Origin: Castanea sativa
Taxonomy: Eukaryota > Streptophyta > Magnoliopsida > Fagales > Fagaceae
Reading direction: 5' to 3'
DNA length: 64,000 nucleotides
Assembly (NCBI RefSeq): GCF_040712315.1
Contig: NC_134018.1
Coordinates: 13,722,835-13,786,834 of the forward strand
Part shown: positions 22,931 to 32,899 of the stretch, piece by piece
Layout: the number at the start of each line of letters is the position of its first letter
Position numbering within the stretch: position 1 is the stretch's first letter
Made by a program: the position numbers and the translations under genes
Notes under the pieces: model-generated
The model's database searches: none
What the model was told of the DNA's origin: nothing
Seen by the model: the letters and a program-made list of their open reading frames with translations, nothing else

Positions 22931-23695
22931 ATTTCGAATTTTCAATTAGATTTTCCATGCCAATGCTGTCATTTGTATCAAGTACCTCTCTAATATAATA
23001 TTAATGTTAGTCTCTTTTGTTTTATTTAAAAAAGTTACTATTATGAATTGTAGTACAAGAAGAGAACAATATAGAAGAAGAAACCAAAAAACAAATGCAA
23101 TTAATGACAGCAAGTAAAGGAGGACTTCCCACCATCCTTAGAGTCTGATTATGCTGCGGTAGAGCATATGCAGTCAGGTTTTAGTTTATTTTTTTTATTT
23201 TTTTTTAATACATATTTTCAATAAAAAGTTTTTAATTTTAGCAAAATAAATTGTTTCCAAATGGACTGTAAAACCTACACATGACTAAGAGAGCTTGGAC
23301 TTCATTAACAAGATGCCCATTAGATCAAAAATTATCTCGAATCTGATTCTTGACATGAGCTGCTACTAAAAGTCTAAAATTATACTCTTACGGTCCCTCT
23401 ACTCTACAATGATAATTTTCACAACAATACAATCTAGCTGGTCCTTAAGAGCATTAGCAGTGGGGGTGTAAAAGCACCCTAGTTGCTATTTTACCCACTA
23501 AAGCCTTAAAAACTCTCCACATCCGGGTATGTAAACCTTTTTTTATTTTTATTTTTTTTGCATCCTAGCTTCAGTGAGGTTGCATATATGCAACCTCACT
23601 ACTCATGAGGGTATAAAAATGGAAAAAGTTTCTCTACAATCTGAATTGGAGGAAGTCTCTCCAAACTGTGACGTGTCTATATCAAAGAGTGATAT
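22931..23695. other. Intergenic, with one orphan MITE-like end
   Basis: AAGAGCATTAGCAGTGG at about 23447 matches the left end of the MITE at 49133 (TTAAGAGCATTAGCAACC), but no right partner was found downstream. TTGCATATATGCAA near 23580 is a perfect palindrome. No gene is supported. Confidence 0.45.
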
Positions 23696-25295
23696 TTGTC
23701 CAGCCCCACTAAAACTCAAACTCAAGAGATAACTCCCGTTAACTCAAAAGTTAGCCACTTTTCCATATTTTTTTTATTCAAAAAATTATTTCTCTCTCTC
23801 TCCTTCGACACTCAGTCCTTTCTCTCTTTCTCCTTCAATGCTTCCCCATCCCTCTCTTTTGTTCCAGAGACGAAGAGGAAACTGAGAGCGAAAGAGAGGA
23901 GATTGAGAGAGTGAGAGGGAGGGAGAGAGAGAGATATCTATTTTCCGAAACCCAAAAGCAAATCTACTTCGACGGCACCAGGGAGGTAGTTTCAGCGTCT
24001 CCGGCCCCCATTCGGTTTCTCCGGCCACCCTTTATTCGATTTTTTTCAACCCCAACCAATGCTACCTCCGCCAGTCCCACCCAAATTTTGATCAATTAAA
24101 CACAAATTTTTTGAATTTGTTTGTTGAAAATTTTTGGCAAATATTGCTTCCTACAGTTGTGATGTTGTTGTTAATAGCAGTTAGGACGCAAGTCGATACG
24201 CAAATTCTCCCTACACAGCCATGAATTTCCATCAATCCTTTTCATCTTGATTGTTACTATTTCTTTATCTTTCATATTGGTTGCTCAAGAAAGTAATGAA
24301 ATTTAGGGGTAGTTGTTTTCCTTTCTCAATTATGCGTAAAATGGATCTTATCTCGATCAATGCAGATGTTGGACCATTGTACCATGGTCTTTCAAGATGA
24401 AATGCTAAGATGAAATGCTAAATTTTTAAATTATAACTTTTGTTCTAAGTTGCTGAATTTTTATATTTATTTTGATGAAATGAAAGTAAAGGACGAGACA
24501 AAATGGTTTTTTTGTTTGGAAGTAATGCCATTATGTTTCTATGGAACTGGAATAGGTATATCCAGGAAGGAATGCTTGTGGAAGTAGGCAAAGGAAAATC
24601 CCCTAATGTCCAACAAGTTTTAGAATTATTGTTGGCAAAGGAAGAGTATTTGGCTTTTGCACCAAATACAGAAGAGACGAAGACAATGATTAACTTAATG
24701 TCAATGAAATTTCCCTTATTGGAGGTACCCATTTTTATCTATTGGCAGTGTGGGTGTGTATGTGTGTGTTTTTAGATTTCTTTGCTACTCCTGTTTATCC
24801 TTTATGGGCCAGTCTAAGGTTTTTTGCCCCCTCTTGTAAAACCTTCTTTGTTTCAAGCTCATACTTCACATTTGTTTTGTTCATAATTATGCATTGTGTA
24901 TGCGTGTAACTAAACTTTGATTACCAGTGGTAATTTGGTAGGGATACTAGAAGTTGTGAAGGAGGGTGGCAGGATTCTTGGAGGAGGATTTGATGGTGGA
25001 GTTTGGGTTGTCAACCAACTGTTGTACAAGGGAGTTCCTTGCTTGCTGGGTGGGGTTTTAGGAAGGATTACAAAGAACATAATGAGAATGAAAATAAAAA
25101 AATGACAGGAAAATTGAAAGGCCATTACAGACTTGTGTTAAAGTAGAAACAATTAGCCAATACTCCCTGTTACTGCATAATTCAGAGCAGACTTAGAGGA
25201 ATGGTTTCAAAGTTCAAACTCATGCTTAAGTAATATGTGGATTTTCATAATTTGTGGGTAGACATTAAAATTGTGATGTGTTGATTAGTATTTTG

Positions 25296-25349
<54 letters not shown>

Positions 25350-27000
25350 TGTATTATATGTAAATGCATTAAGCACTTTCTATGCAATGATTAAATGGGG
25401 AACCAAAATGCAATAGGCTGTTATGTTTGGATGGCTTAGTTGAAATTCCTAATCCTTTATCCGCCAATTTGTGAAGTCTTGTACTTTGTATCTTGAAAGA
25501 CAAAGTCGCTGCACTTGTTCTTAATAGTTGCTCTTAGGTTTGCAGCCTTTGTTATGGAAAGCAAATACCAAGCTGGGAGATACAAGCTGTTAAGAAAAAC
25601 ATTGTTTAATGTACTGTGATCACAATTGTCAAAGGCTTAAAGGTGTTAAGTCATGTTATTTTGTCTAATCTACTGTTGTAATTGAGATTTTGAAAATTGT
25701 TGATGCTAGATGTCTATAAAGGCTTAAAGGTGGTATAAAGTTCAAACATTACTTTTTTCTTAGTAAATGTTAAAATAAGTTTCTTTGAATAGATTAAAGT
25801 CTAAATCAAACCAGAGAAAAACACTAATCAAGAACCATAATGTATAAAGTGGCATTGTTGGATTTTCCTTTGTGAAATTTTGCACTAAACTTTGTAATGG
25901 ACTTCGTAATGTTACAAATTTGAGTGCTATTGGTTCATTTATATATAATTCTCATTATCCAAAAAAAAAAAAAAAAAAAACCCATGGGCTATTTGACATG
26001 TTCATGTGGTTTGAGTACTGTATTTTTGTAGAAAGGGACTAGCTAATACAAGCTTCTATACTATGGTTTAGAAGCTCTCATATTGCTTTTATCCCTCAAT
26101 AAGTTATGTTTGAAAACCGTATTCACCATTGGCCTTATTATATTTATTCTTGTTTTATCATATATGTCATATCATGTAATGTTTGCATTTATAAGATGTT
26201 TAATTTTTTTTTTTTTTTTTTTTATCATGGTTATTTCAACATATAGGGAATGGGAGGATGGATGTAAGCAAGAGTAAGCAGGAAAATGAAAAGAAAACCA
26301 ATAACTGAAAATGAAGGAGAAGACGAAAGTTATTTCAACTTTGCTGTGTGAAGTATATGGAATAGCAGAAATTCATATGTCTTCAACAGGAAATATCCAA
26401 ATCCAAATCCAAATCTGCCTATGGAGATCTACAACCAAACATTGGAGTTTATTAGAATAGGCACTGATCTGATGGCTAGAATAGGTGCTGACCAAGAACT
26501 AGATCTCACTTTGTTTACAAGTCCATCTGTGGACTTAGCTAAGGCTTTGGAGGATGACTGTAATGGTATATTTTTTGATAGACTTTGTACTGAACTGAAT
26601 GTAGCTTTTTAGTTTAATGTTATCGTCTTTTAACCAAAAAAGAATTCCATTGGAATTTGTATATGGAATGTGCGTTAGCTGATATTCTTAGAGATGAGCA
26701 CAACTTAAGCTATAATGTAGATATCATTGCTGAAAAGTGGGAGATATTTGCCTCAAATTTTCACCTCTACCAATAGTGAATTATGCTAAAAGTAGGCAAT
26801 ATTGCCTCAAGTTTGCACTAGAGATTGGCTAAAATGTTGTTGAATAGCCTTTTGGTTTCCTTTTAGTAGTTTGTTTTGGAAACTATCTTGGCCTGTAATT
26901 GCTTGTATTCTTGTTAACATTGTTTAGCTTGTTTTGGTAATTGTACTTAGCTTTGGATAGCCTCTAAGTACTTTCTCTATCTATTTTTGCTTAATTCAAT
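23696..27000 (+). other. Unrecognised, possibly transcribed locus
   Basis: The stretch opens with a CT-rich leader (23787-23850) and a GA-rich block, typical of plant 5' untranslated regions. It then holds three separate open segments. The first, 24503-24775, codes for EGMLVEVGKGKSPNVQQV and on to KFPLLE, and ends at a possible GTACC donor. The second is glycine-rich (24917-25105). The third, 26421-26612, codes for MEIYNQTLEFIRIGTDLMAR and on to ELNVAF. An AATAAA-type signal (TTCAATAAAATG) lies near 26995. I recognise none of the proteins and the segments do not join into one convincing model. It could be a non-coding transcript, a decayed gene or a young lineage-specific gene. Confidence 0.3.
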
Positions 27001-28135
27001 AAAATGTTCACTTGTTTTGAAGAAGTTGCAAACATAATGTGCAATCTGAAAAGTCATAAAGCTTCTGTAATATATCACTTTGTTCTAGTTTATAGATTCT
27101 GCAGCATGAAATAAAGCCATCTTGAAACATAAAATCCAAAAATGAACACCAACTAGCAATGAAACAAAAAAGGCATATACAAAATATTTTCATTACATAA
27201 TATGCAATTATGCACATATAAATCTTAACATATAGAAATGTACATTTTCATTGCACTTAAAAATATTTGTCATTTTACACATAACATTAGTGCCTAACTA
27301 GAAGCTACTCAAACATGCAAATATAGAACCTAACATGTTTGAGTAGCTTCATTAGTTACAAAAATTGTTAGATATTATTTCCAACAAATTGTCGAATATA
27401 TTGTTGCCCACTAACTGTCATTTGTATGTGCCATATATTGTCCATTAGCTGTGTAAAAAATTGTCCAAAAATGTTGACTAGCTTGCCAAGTAAGACATGC
27501 TTTGCAAAAATATAATTCAAAAAGTCTCCAATATGGTGCTCTTCAAGGATTATAAATTATTATCAAGAGCTACTGAAACCTGCAAATATGCCACCAAATA
27601 TAAATATATGTATGAAAAAAAAAAAAAAAACTTAGGAAAAATATAGGTTCAAGTTGTAGCAAAAATCACAAGGAATATGCATACCTGATTTGTCTCAACA
27701 ATTTTTCCAACAACATAGTCTTGTCCAACCAAATTACTACAAAAGACAGATTCCTACATTTTACATGTTAACAAATTTACGTCAATGACGTGTTTATCTT
27801 ATTATTTCAAGTAGTGAGGTGCTCTTTCAAAATATATATACACACACAATTAGGCTTTGTTATGGAAAGGAAACATTTCCTTCTTTTTTTCCTTCTTAAG
27901 AGAGGGGAGGGGGGGGGGGGGGGGGAGAATTGTTTTGAAATTGGCATTGGAAATCTGAGTTTTTATTTTGTTACCATCAGCATGCGTTCCATAAAAGCTA
28001 TCAGGATAATCAAACCAATCTTGTGGTGATCAAAACAACTACCCCATCTATTGCTATTTACTAATTTGTGGCCCATCACATATTCCAACCACTCAGCGAA
28101 ACAAAAAAAAAATGCAACAAGCAAAACAGTAGATT
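27001..28135. other. Intergenic, no gene seen
   Basis: AT-rich, with a long G run (about 27909-27925) that may be of uncertain length, a poly(A) run near 27617-27630 and a short AC tract (27838-27848). No coding, RNA or transposon feature is supported. Confidence 0.5.
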
Positions 28136-28139
28136 TCTG

Positions 28140-28260
28140 ATTTGTTCTTTTCCCTAAAGGGGAGGGGGAAATAGGTTTCGAACCAATGACCTCTGCTTTG
28201 AGGCGTAGGTGCCTAGTAAATTAAGCTGCCTTAGTACAGGATTAATCACCTTACTTGCTC
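28140..28260 (-). repeat. tRNA-derived SINE-like fragment
   Basis: On the minus strand GGTTCGAAACC is a perfect polymerase III box B. Upstream, GGCAGCTTAATTTACTAGG stands where box A is expected, and the segment CAAAGCAGAGGTCATTGG resembles the anticodon and variable part of tRNA-derived SINE heads. It is not a functional tRNA because the arms do not pair. Confidence 0.5.
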
Positions 28261-28842
28261 TTATGAGGGATTAATCACCCTGACTTGCAAAAAAAATGTA
28301 TATATACACTTACCAAAAAAATATTATATGCTAAACTAACTTATTGTGACTACCCTAATAAAAATTTTGAACACCCTAACTTGAGAATTATAAAAATTTG
28401 GGCTCAACAAAAATAAGAGTAGTGCTACTACATTCATAACATTTTCACAATAATTTTACAATAAATCTAATGTGGTAAGCTGTTATTAATTTTAATTTGG
28501 GTGAAATGCTAATATTATTTTTTTACCTACTAATAATAGCTTTTTGCATAAAATTAATTGTATAAATGTTATAGACGTAACATTACTCCAAAATTAATTA
28601 TGCCCCAAACATATTTCTTAATAGAAAAAACTTAAATAACAAAAATAAATATTAGCCCAAATAATAACAAACATAAACCAAACAAAAACAATATAAGACC
28701 AAACAACAATAAGTGAAAAAATTATTCAACAAAAAACCTATTATGAAACAAAAGAATAAAATTTATAGCTCATTCAACTTATTCAATAAAAATAATTTCT
28801 AGTTTCATTTTTCCTTAAAATATGATACTAAAAAAAATATTA

Positions 28843-28920
28843 TCTATACTATTATTTAAGGGGCTTACCCTGTTTGGATTCCTTATTTTTTTTAGTTCAA
28901 AAATGCCCTTACACCCCTAT
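28843..28920 (+). mobile_element. Helitron-like 5' end, partner not found
   Basis: TCTATACTATTATTTAAGGGG preceded by A resembles the 5' terminus of plant Helitrons. Downstream I could not find a hairpin plus CTAG end, so this is an orphan end or a chance match. Confidence 0.3.
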
Positions 28921-29004
28921 ATTTAAGTAGAGACAAAATTAAAGGATAATTTGGTAAAAATGTAATTCTAACTTTCACTAGAACATTACCTAAAAAATAT
29001 GATC

Positions 29005-29218
29005 AGTTTCCTATTATTTTTCAAATTATTTTATCTATTTATAAATTAGATTCACAAAGTAAAAATTATATATATAAAAAAACAGTTTTTTTTTTTTTGC
29101 TAAAGAAAAGTACTCTCCTGTTAATTTTCAAATGATTTTATCCATTTATAAATTAGAATCACAAAATAAAAATTATATATAAAATAAAAAAAAACACAAA
29201 TTTTTTTTTTTTTGCTAA
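29005..29218. repeat. Tandem duplication, period about 110 bp
   Basis: The block TTTTCAAATTATTTTATC..ATTTATAAATTAGATTCACAAA..AAATTATATATA..TTTTTTTTTTTGCTAAA occurs twice in direct succession (about 29005-29105 and 29115-29218) with a few substitutions. It is non-coding. Confidence 0.75.
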
Positions 29219-29259
29219 AAGAATTTAACACGTGTGATGAAGTTAGTGATAATTTAAAT

Positions 29260-29565
29260 TTTTTGAGTGACCTGAATAAAATAGGAGTCCGTAACTTATA
29301 CAGTAATTGGTGGGCCTTGATTTTTCAAAAGATTGGAAAATGTATAGTATTATTCGCCTGATTTTTCAAACAGTTGACAACGTTGAAGACTACTGTAGGT
29401 CCCTTAATTAGGGTTGACAGAATTTTTGCAGCCACTCTTGTCTCCTTCATGAATGGTTTAATCTAATACCAAGACCAGAACCTGTTCGTGAAGACTAGAG
29501 ACCAGTCTAAGCGTCGGCGGTATAATTGTATAAATGTAATGACGAAACATGTTTTACTTTTCTTT
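29260..29565 (+). repeat. Dispersed repeat, copy 2
   Basis: Collinear with 15690-16120 (see that entry): shared blocks GTGGGCCTTGATTTTTCAAA, GTAGGTCCCTTAATTAGGG, CAAGACCAGAACCT and GTAATGACGAAACATG. Element class unknown. Confidence 0.6.
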
Positions 29566-29880
29566 TTTTTCTTTTTTAATGTAAGTATTTACTATGATCT
29601 ATGAATACTACTCTTTCAACCATCCTGTTGGCCACTATTTCCCTGGCTGCTCTATTAATTTATTTTTTTTATAAAATTAAAAAATTTAAACTAAACAAAA
29701 TTTCATATAAAAAAAACTTGAATATATCAAATTAAAAAAAAATACATAAATTTTTTTACAATTTTTTTTTATTCAATTTTTCATAGTTTGAAATCATTAC
29801 ATTATATTTTATTATCCATTTTATTTTATTAAGTTTGTATAACATTTTTTAATGCAATTTTCATTATTTGTTTGTCATTG

Positions 29881-30115
29881 TTTTTATGAAAGTACTTTAA
29901 ACTAAATTACAAAACTCAACATACTAATGAAAAACAAATAATGTACTTTCATAAAAATAGCTAATATAATCACTGATTTATATTAATCTACATAATATAT
30001 AGAAATCAGTGATTACGTAGATTAATAAAGCTATATAAATCAGTGATTATGTATAGCGTATCACTGATTATGTCATAATTAATCTACATAATCACTGATT
30101 TATATATAAATAATG
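29881..30115. repeat. Cluster of inverted repeats (ATCACTGATT family)
   Basis: Two layers are visible. TTTTTATGAAAGTAC (29881-29895) is matched by its exact inverse at 29943-29957. Then AATCACTGATT or its inverse AATCAGTGATT occurs five times between 29966 and 30102, with alternating orientation and shared flanks such as ATTAATCTACATAAT. The DNA can fold into several alternative cruciforms. It lies about 2.8 kb upstream of the terpene synthase. Origin unknown; a collapsed foldback element is possible. Confidence 0.75.
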
Positions 30116-30119
30116 TACT

Positions 30120-30960
30120 AACCAATCAAATTCATAGTCACAAATCACCCAATAATGAATTTTTATGTTTTAATAGAACTAGCTGAGGGGGAAAAAATTA
30201 CAACCACGGAAACAAGATTAGCAGTTGTAACTATCTTGAAAAAGAAAGTTTTAACAAGAATAATGAACATATAGAAGAATAAACATATAGACAGCATTAC
30301 TGTCTTATGTACATTGATGTAGATGCACTGACCATTCGATAACGTTTGAAATAATGTGGAGGATTGATGAGTTTTAGATATAGCGTCAAATATTCTTCGA
30401 TTAGGTGTAGAGAATCATTATGTTGAATGTGCCAAGAATCATCAAGATGGACTATAGCAATTTCCCAAATTTTCTTAGTCTATTCAGGAGAAATTAAGCA
30501 CAAGAAATACTTTTCCTTCTGGAACGAAGATCTTTTTACACTTGTGATAGGAAGATCAGAAAACTCGCTTCGTGAGACTTCTACGCAGCCCACGTAATGG
30601 AACGGGAATACCCCCAGGCAGATAATTTATGCACATGTTAGCAGTTTTGACTACCAAAAAAAAAAAAACTTGACCAATAATAAGGATTTACATTAAGTTA
30701 TAATGATGTTTGATTTGGAAGAAGTTTGACTCTAAATTGGTTTAGAGTTATCTTCCGCTAACCTACTATGATTGATAAAGAAATCACCTATATATAATTT
30801 AGTCGCGCATGAATTTTATAATAAATCAAGTGATTTATGTAAATAATCCTTATCTTATAAATTATTATATAGTAGATCATAGAAAATAGTTCCAAAATTT
30901 GGAGCTATATTTTGTCCTTTTTATTTTGTGTCAATGTCAAGTGTCATTTTGATCAGTCTC
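30120..30960. other. Intergenic, no gene seen
   Basis: AT-rich sequence with no supported coding frame, RNA gene or element boundary. Confidence 0.5.
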
Positions 30961-30964
30961 ATTT

Positions 30965-31277
30965 TTCTTATTTTGAAAAAATATATATATAGAGGGGGAG
31001 ACTTAGTATTGATAAAGGAGCCAAAAGAAAGGAGTATGGTCTATCCATAGATTTATATTTTGCCGCAAAAGGAGTCAAAGTTTGACAATCTTGTTTTCTC
31101 CTGAAGAATAAGTATACCCTTTCTTATTTTGAAGAAAATAAATAGAGTGGTAGACTTAGTATTGGAAAAGGAGCCAAAAGAAAGGAGTATGGTCTATCCA
31201 TATATTCATATTTTGCCGCAAAAGGAGACAGAGTTTGACAATCTTGTTTTCTCCTGAAGAATAAGTAATACCCTTCC
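30965..31277. repeat. Tandem duplication of a 156 bp unit
   Basis: Two head-to-tail copies (30965-31120 and 31121-31277) share TTATTTTGAA, GACTTAGTATTG, AGGAGCCAAAAGAAAGGAGT, TTTTGCCGCAAAAGGAG and TTGTTTTCTCCTGAAGAATA, with few differences, so the duplication is fairly recent. A CACGTG box follows at 31281-31286. It lies 1.6 kb upstream of the terpene synthase. Confidence 0.85.
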
Positions 31278-31579
31278 CAGCACGTGGCCTCATGCACGAG
31301 TTTATACCATAGAAAGCTTCATCCCTCATGCAGGCATGCATATATGGAGAAACTTCCTAGCATCAACTCCATTGCAATCCAAGAGCTACGTGATGTCATC
31401 ATTGAATAGTAAACAGTTTTGAAGACAATTTACTGTCTAAATGGGGAAAAAATGTACCTGAAACCATAGCTAATACAAAATCATTTTCAATTAGCAATTG
31501 AATAGAAAGAGATGTAACTAAATAACAAATATTACTACTTTTATTTTATTTTATTTATATAATTCAATAGTTGTGAGAT

Positions 31580-31670
31580 GAGGAATTAAAAGTTTGAATA
31601 TTTCCGTTGAAAATGCTAGAAAATGTTAGCCAATTGAGCTATAAGGCTCTTGATAATATCACTTACTTTT
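31580..31670 (-). repeat. tRNA-derived SINE-like fragment
   Basis: On the minus strand TAGCTCAATTGG is a perfect polymerase III box A. The box B position (ATTCAAACTTT) is worn. Probably the head of an old SINE; not a tRNA gene. Confidence 0.45.
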
Positions 31671-32783
31671 ATTGAATTAAATAACACTTTTTTCTTCTTC
31701 TTCTTTTTTTTTTTCTAATAAACAGATATGTAAATATGTATTGTACATGATTTTAAAAACTAATAATAATAATAATTTACGCATGGAAAAAGTTTTCTTC
31801 CATGACAGCTTGGAGAAATTTTCACCAGACTACATGATGACTCATAAAACCATGTATGTACATTATTTAAACAGTCACAAAACTTATTAAATAAGTTATG
31901 TAACTAAAATATGCACAAATGATCTTATCAATTGTCACATAGTAAGTTTGAAAAAATTTCTTCCAAACTAGTTTGAAGGTAAACTTTTTCTTATATATAC
32001 CTTGTCACCTAAATTAGATTACTCCAATTGCCCTATATAAATAGAAATAAGTATTGCCAAGTGCAGGACCAAAAAAAAAAAAAAAATGCTCAGAAGGGAC
32101 ACGTACACACAAAAAAATGCATCTACAACAAAAGTGAAAAATTCAAATTTTGAGATTATCAATTTTCTCTTCTAAACTTTTTAGCATGATAAAGTTAAAT
32201 TTCTAAATTTAATATAGAAAGATTGAATTTAACAAAGTCCTATTTCTATAATACGTTAACAATTATTTTATGAAATAATTTTTTACATTTTTTAAAATAT
32301 CTAAACTTTTGCTTATATTTTTTTCTCTTAACTTTTGATTATATTTGAATATAAGGGATAAAAAATTTCCGTCTTTTCTTTCATGTAAGGGAGAGGGATA
32401 GCTCGTAATTAGGTTAAAGGAAATTAATAATTTATTTTTAGGATAAATAGACTTTTCAAAGTAAAAAAAAAAATTACTAATTAAAATTATTTATTTTTGG
32501 AATAAGTAGACTTTTCAAAATTTTGAGTCATATTAATACGGCTACCACCCGCCCCCACCGTCTGCATCAAATGCATTATGACATATGGGCAGTGTGCATT
32601 ATCTCTATTCAATTGAGACGCATGCACGATTCAACATATTTAATTGCTAGTCAAAAAGTTGTACTCAAATGGTTATTCTAGTGACATGGTTCATTATACT
32701 TAAATGTGCATCAAAACATTATACTTTACTGACTATTCTAATCAATACAGTTATAATTTACGCCTACCTTTCTCTCCATTGCT
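31671..32783. other. Upstream region of the terpene synthase
   Basis: AT-rich non-coding DNA with no transposon boundary visible. A segment of about 75 bp (AATTATTTATTTTTGGA.TAA.TAGACTTTTCAAA) is present twice, near 32425 and 32485. The promoter of the next gene must lie in its right part. Confidence 0.5.
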
Positions 32784-32791
32784 TATAAATA
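32784..32791 (+). promoter_or_regulatory. TATA box of the terpene synthase
   Basis: TATAAATA lies 116 bp upstream of the chosen start codon. Transcription would start about 30 bp further on, giving a 5' leader of some 85 bases, normal for a plant gene. Confidence 0.6.
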
Positions 32792-32899
32792 CCGTGGCCT
32801 TGAAGGCATTATACATCTCGCTCAAGAAGTTCACAGAGAACAAATCCCATCATACCTTATCATTCAAAACTTCGACTCGTCCTTCAACTTAGAAAAAAT

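Noticed and set aside
27905..27930. Long G run, together with similar runs at 12008-12024, 47958-47976 and 53735-53751, as a G-quadruplex signal
   Set aside because: Homopolymer lengths are unreliable in assemblies, and three of the four lie at transposon ends; no independent support for a structure.
28140..28260. tRNA gene on the minus strand (perfect box B)
   Set aside because: The acceptor and anticodon arms do not pair, so it is a SINE-like derivative.
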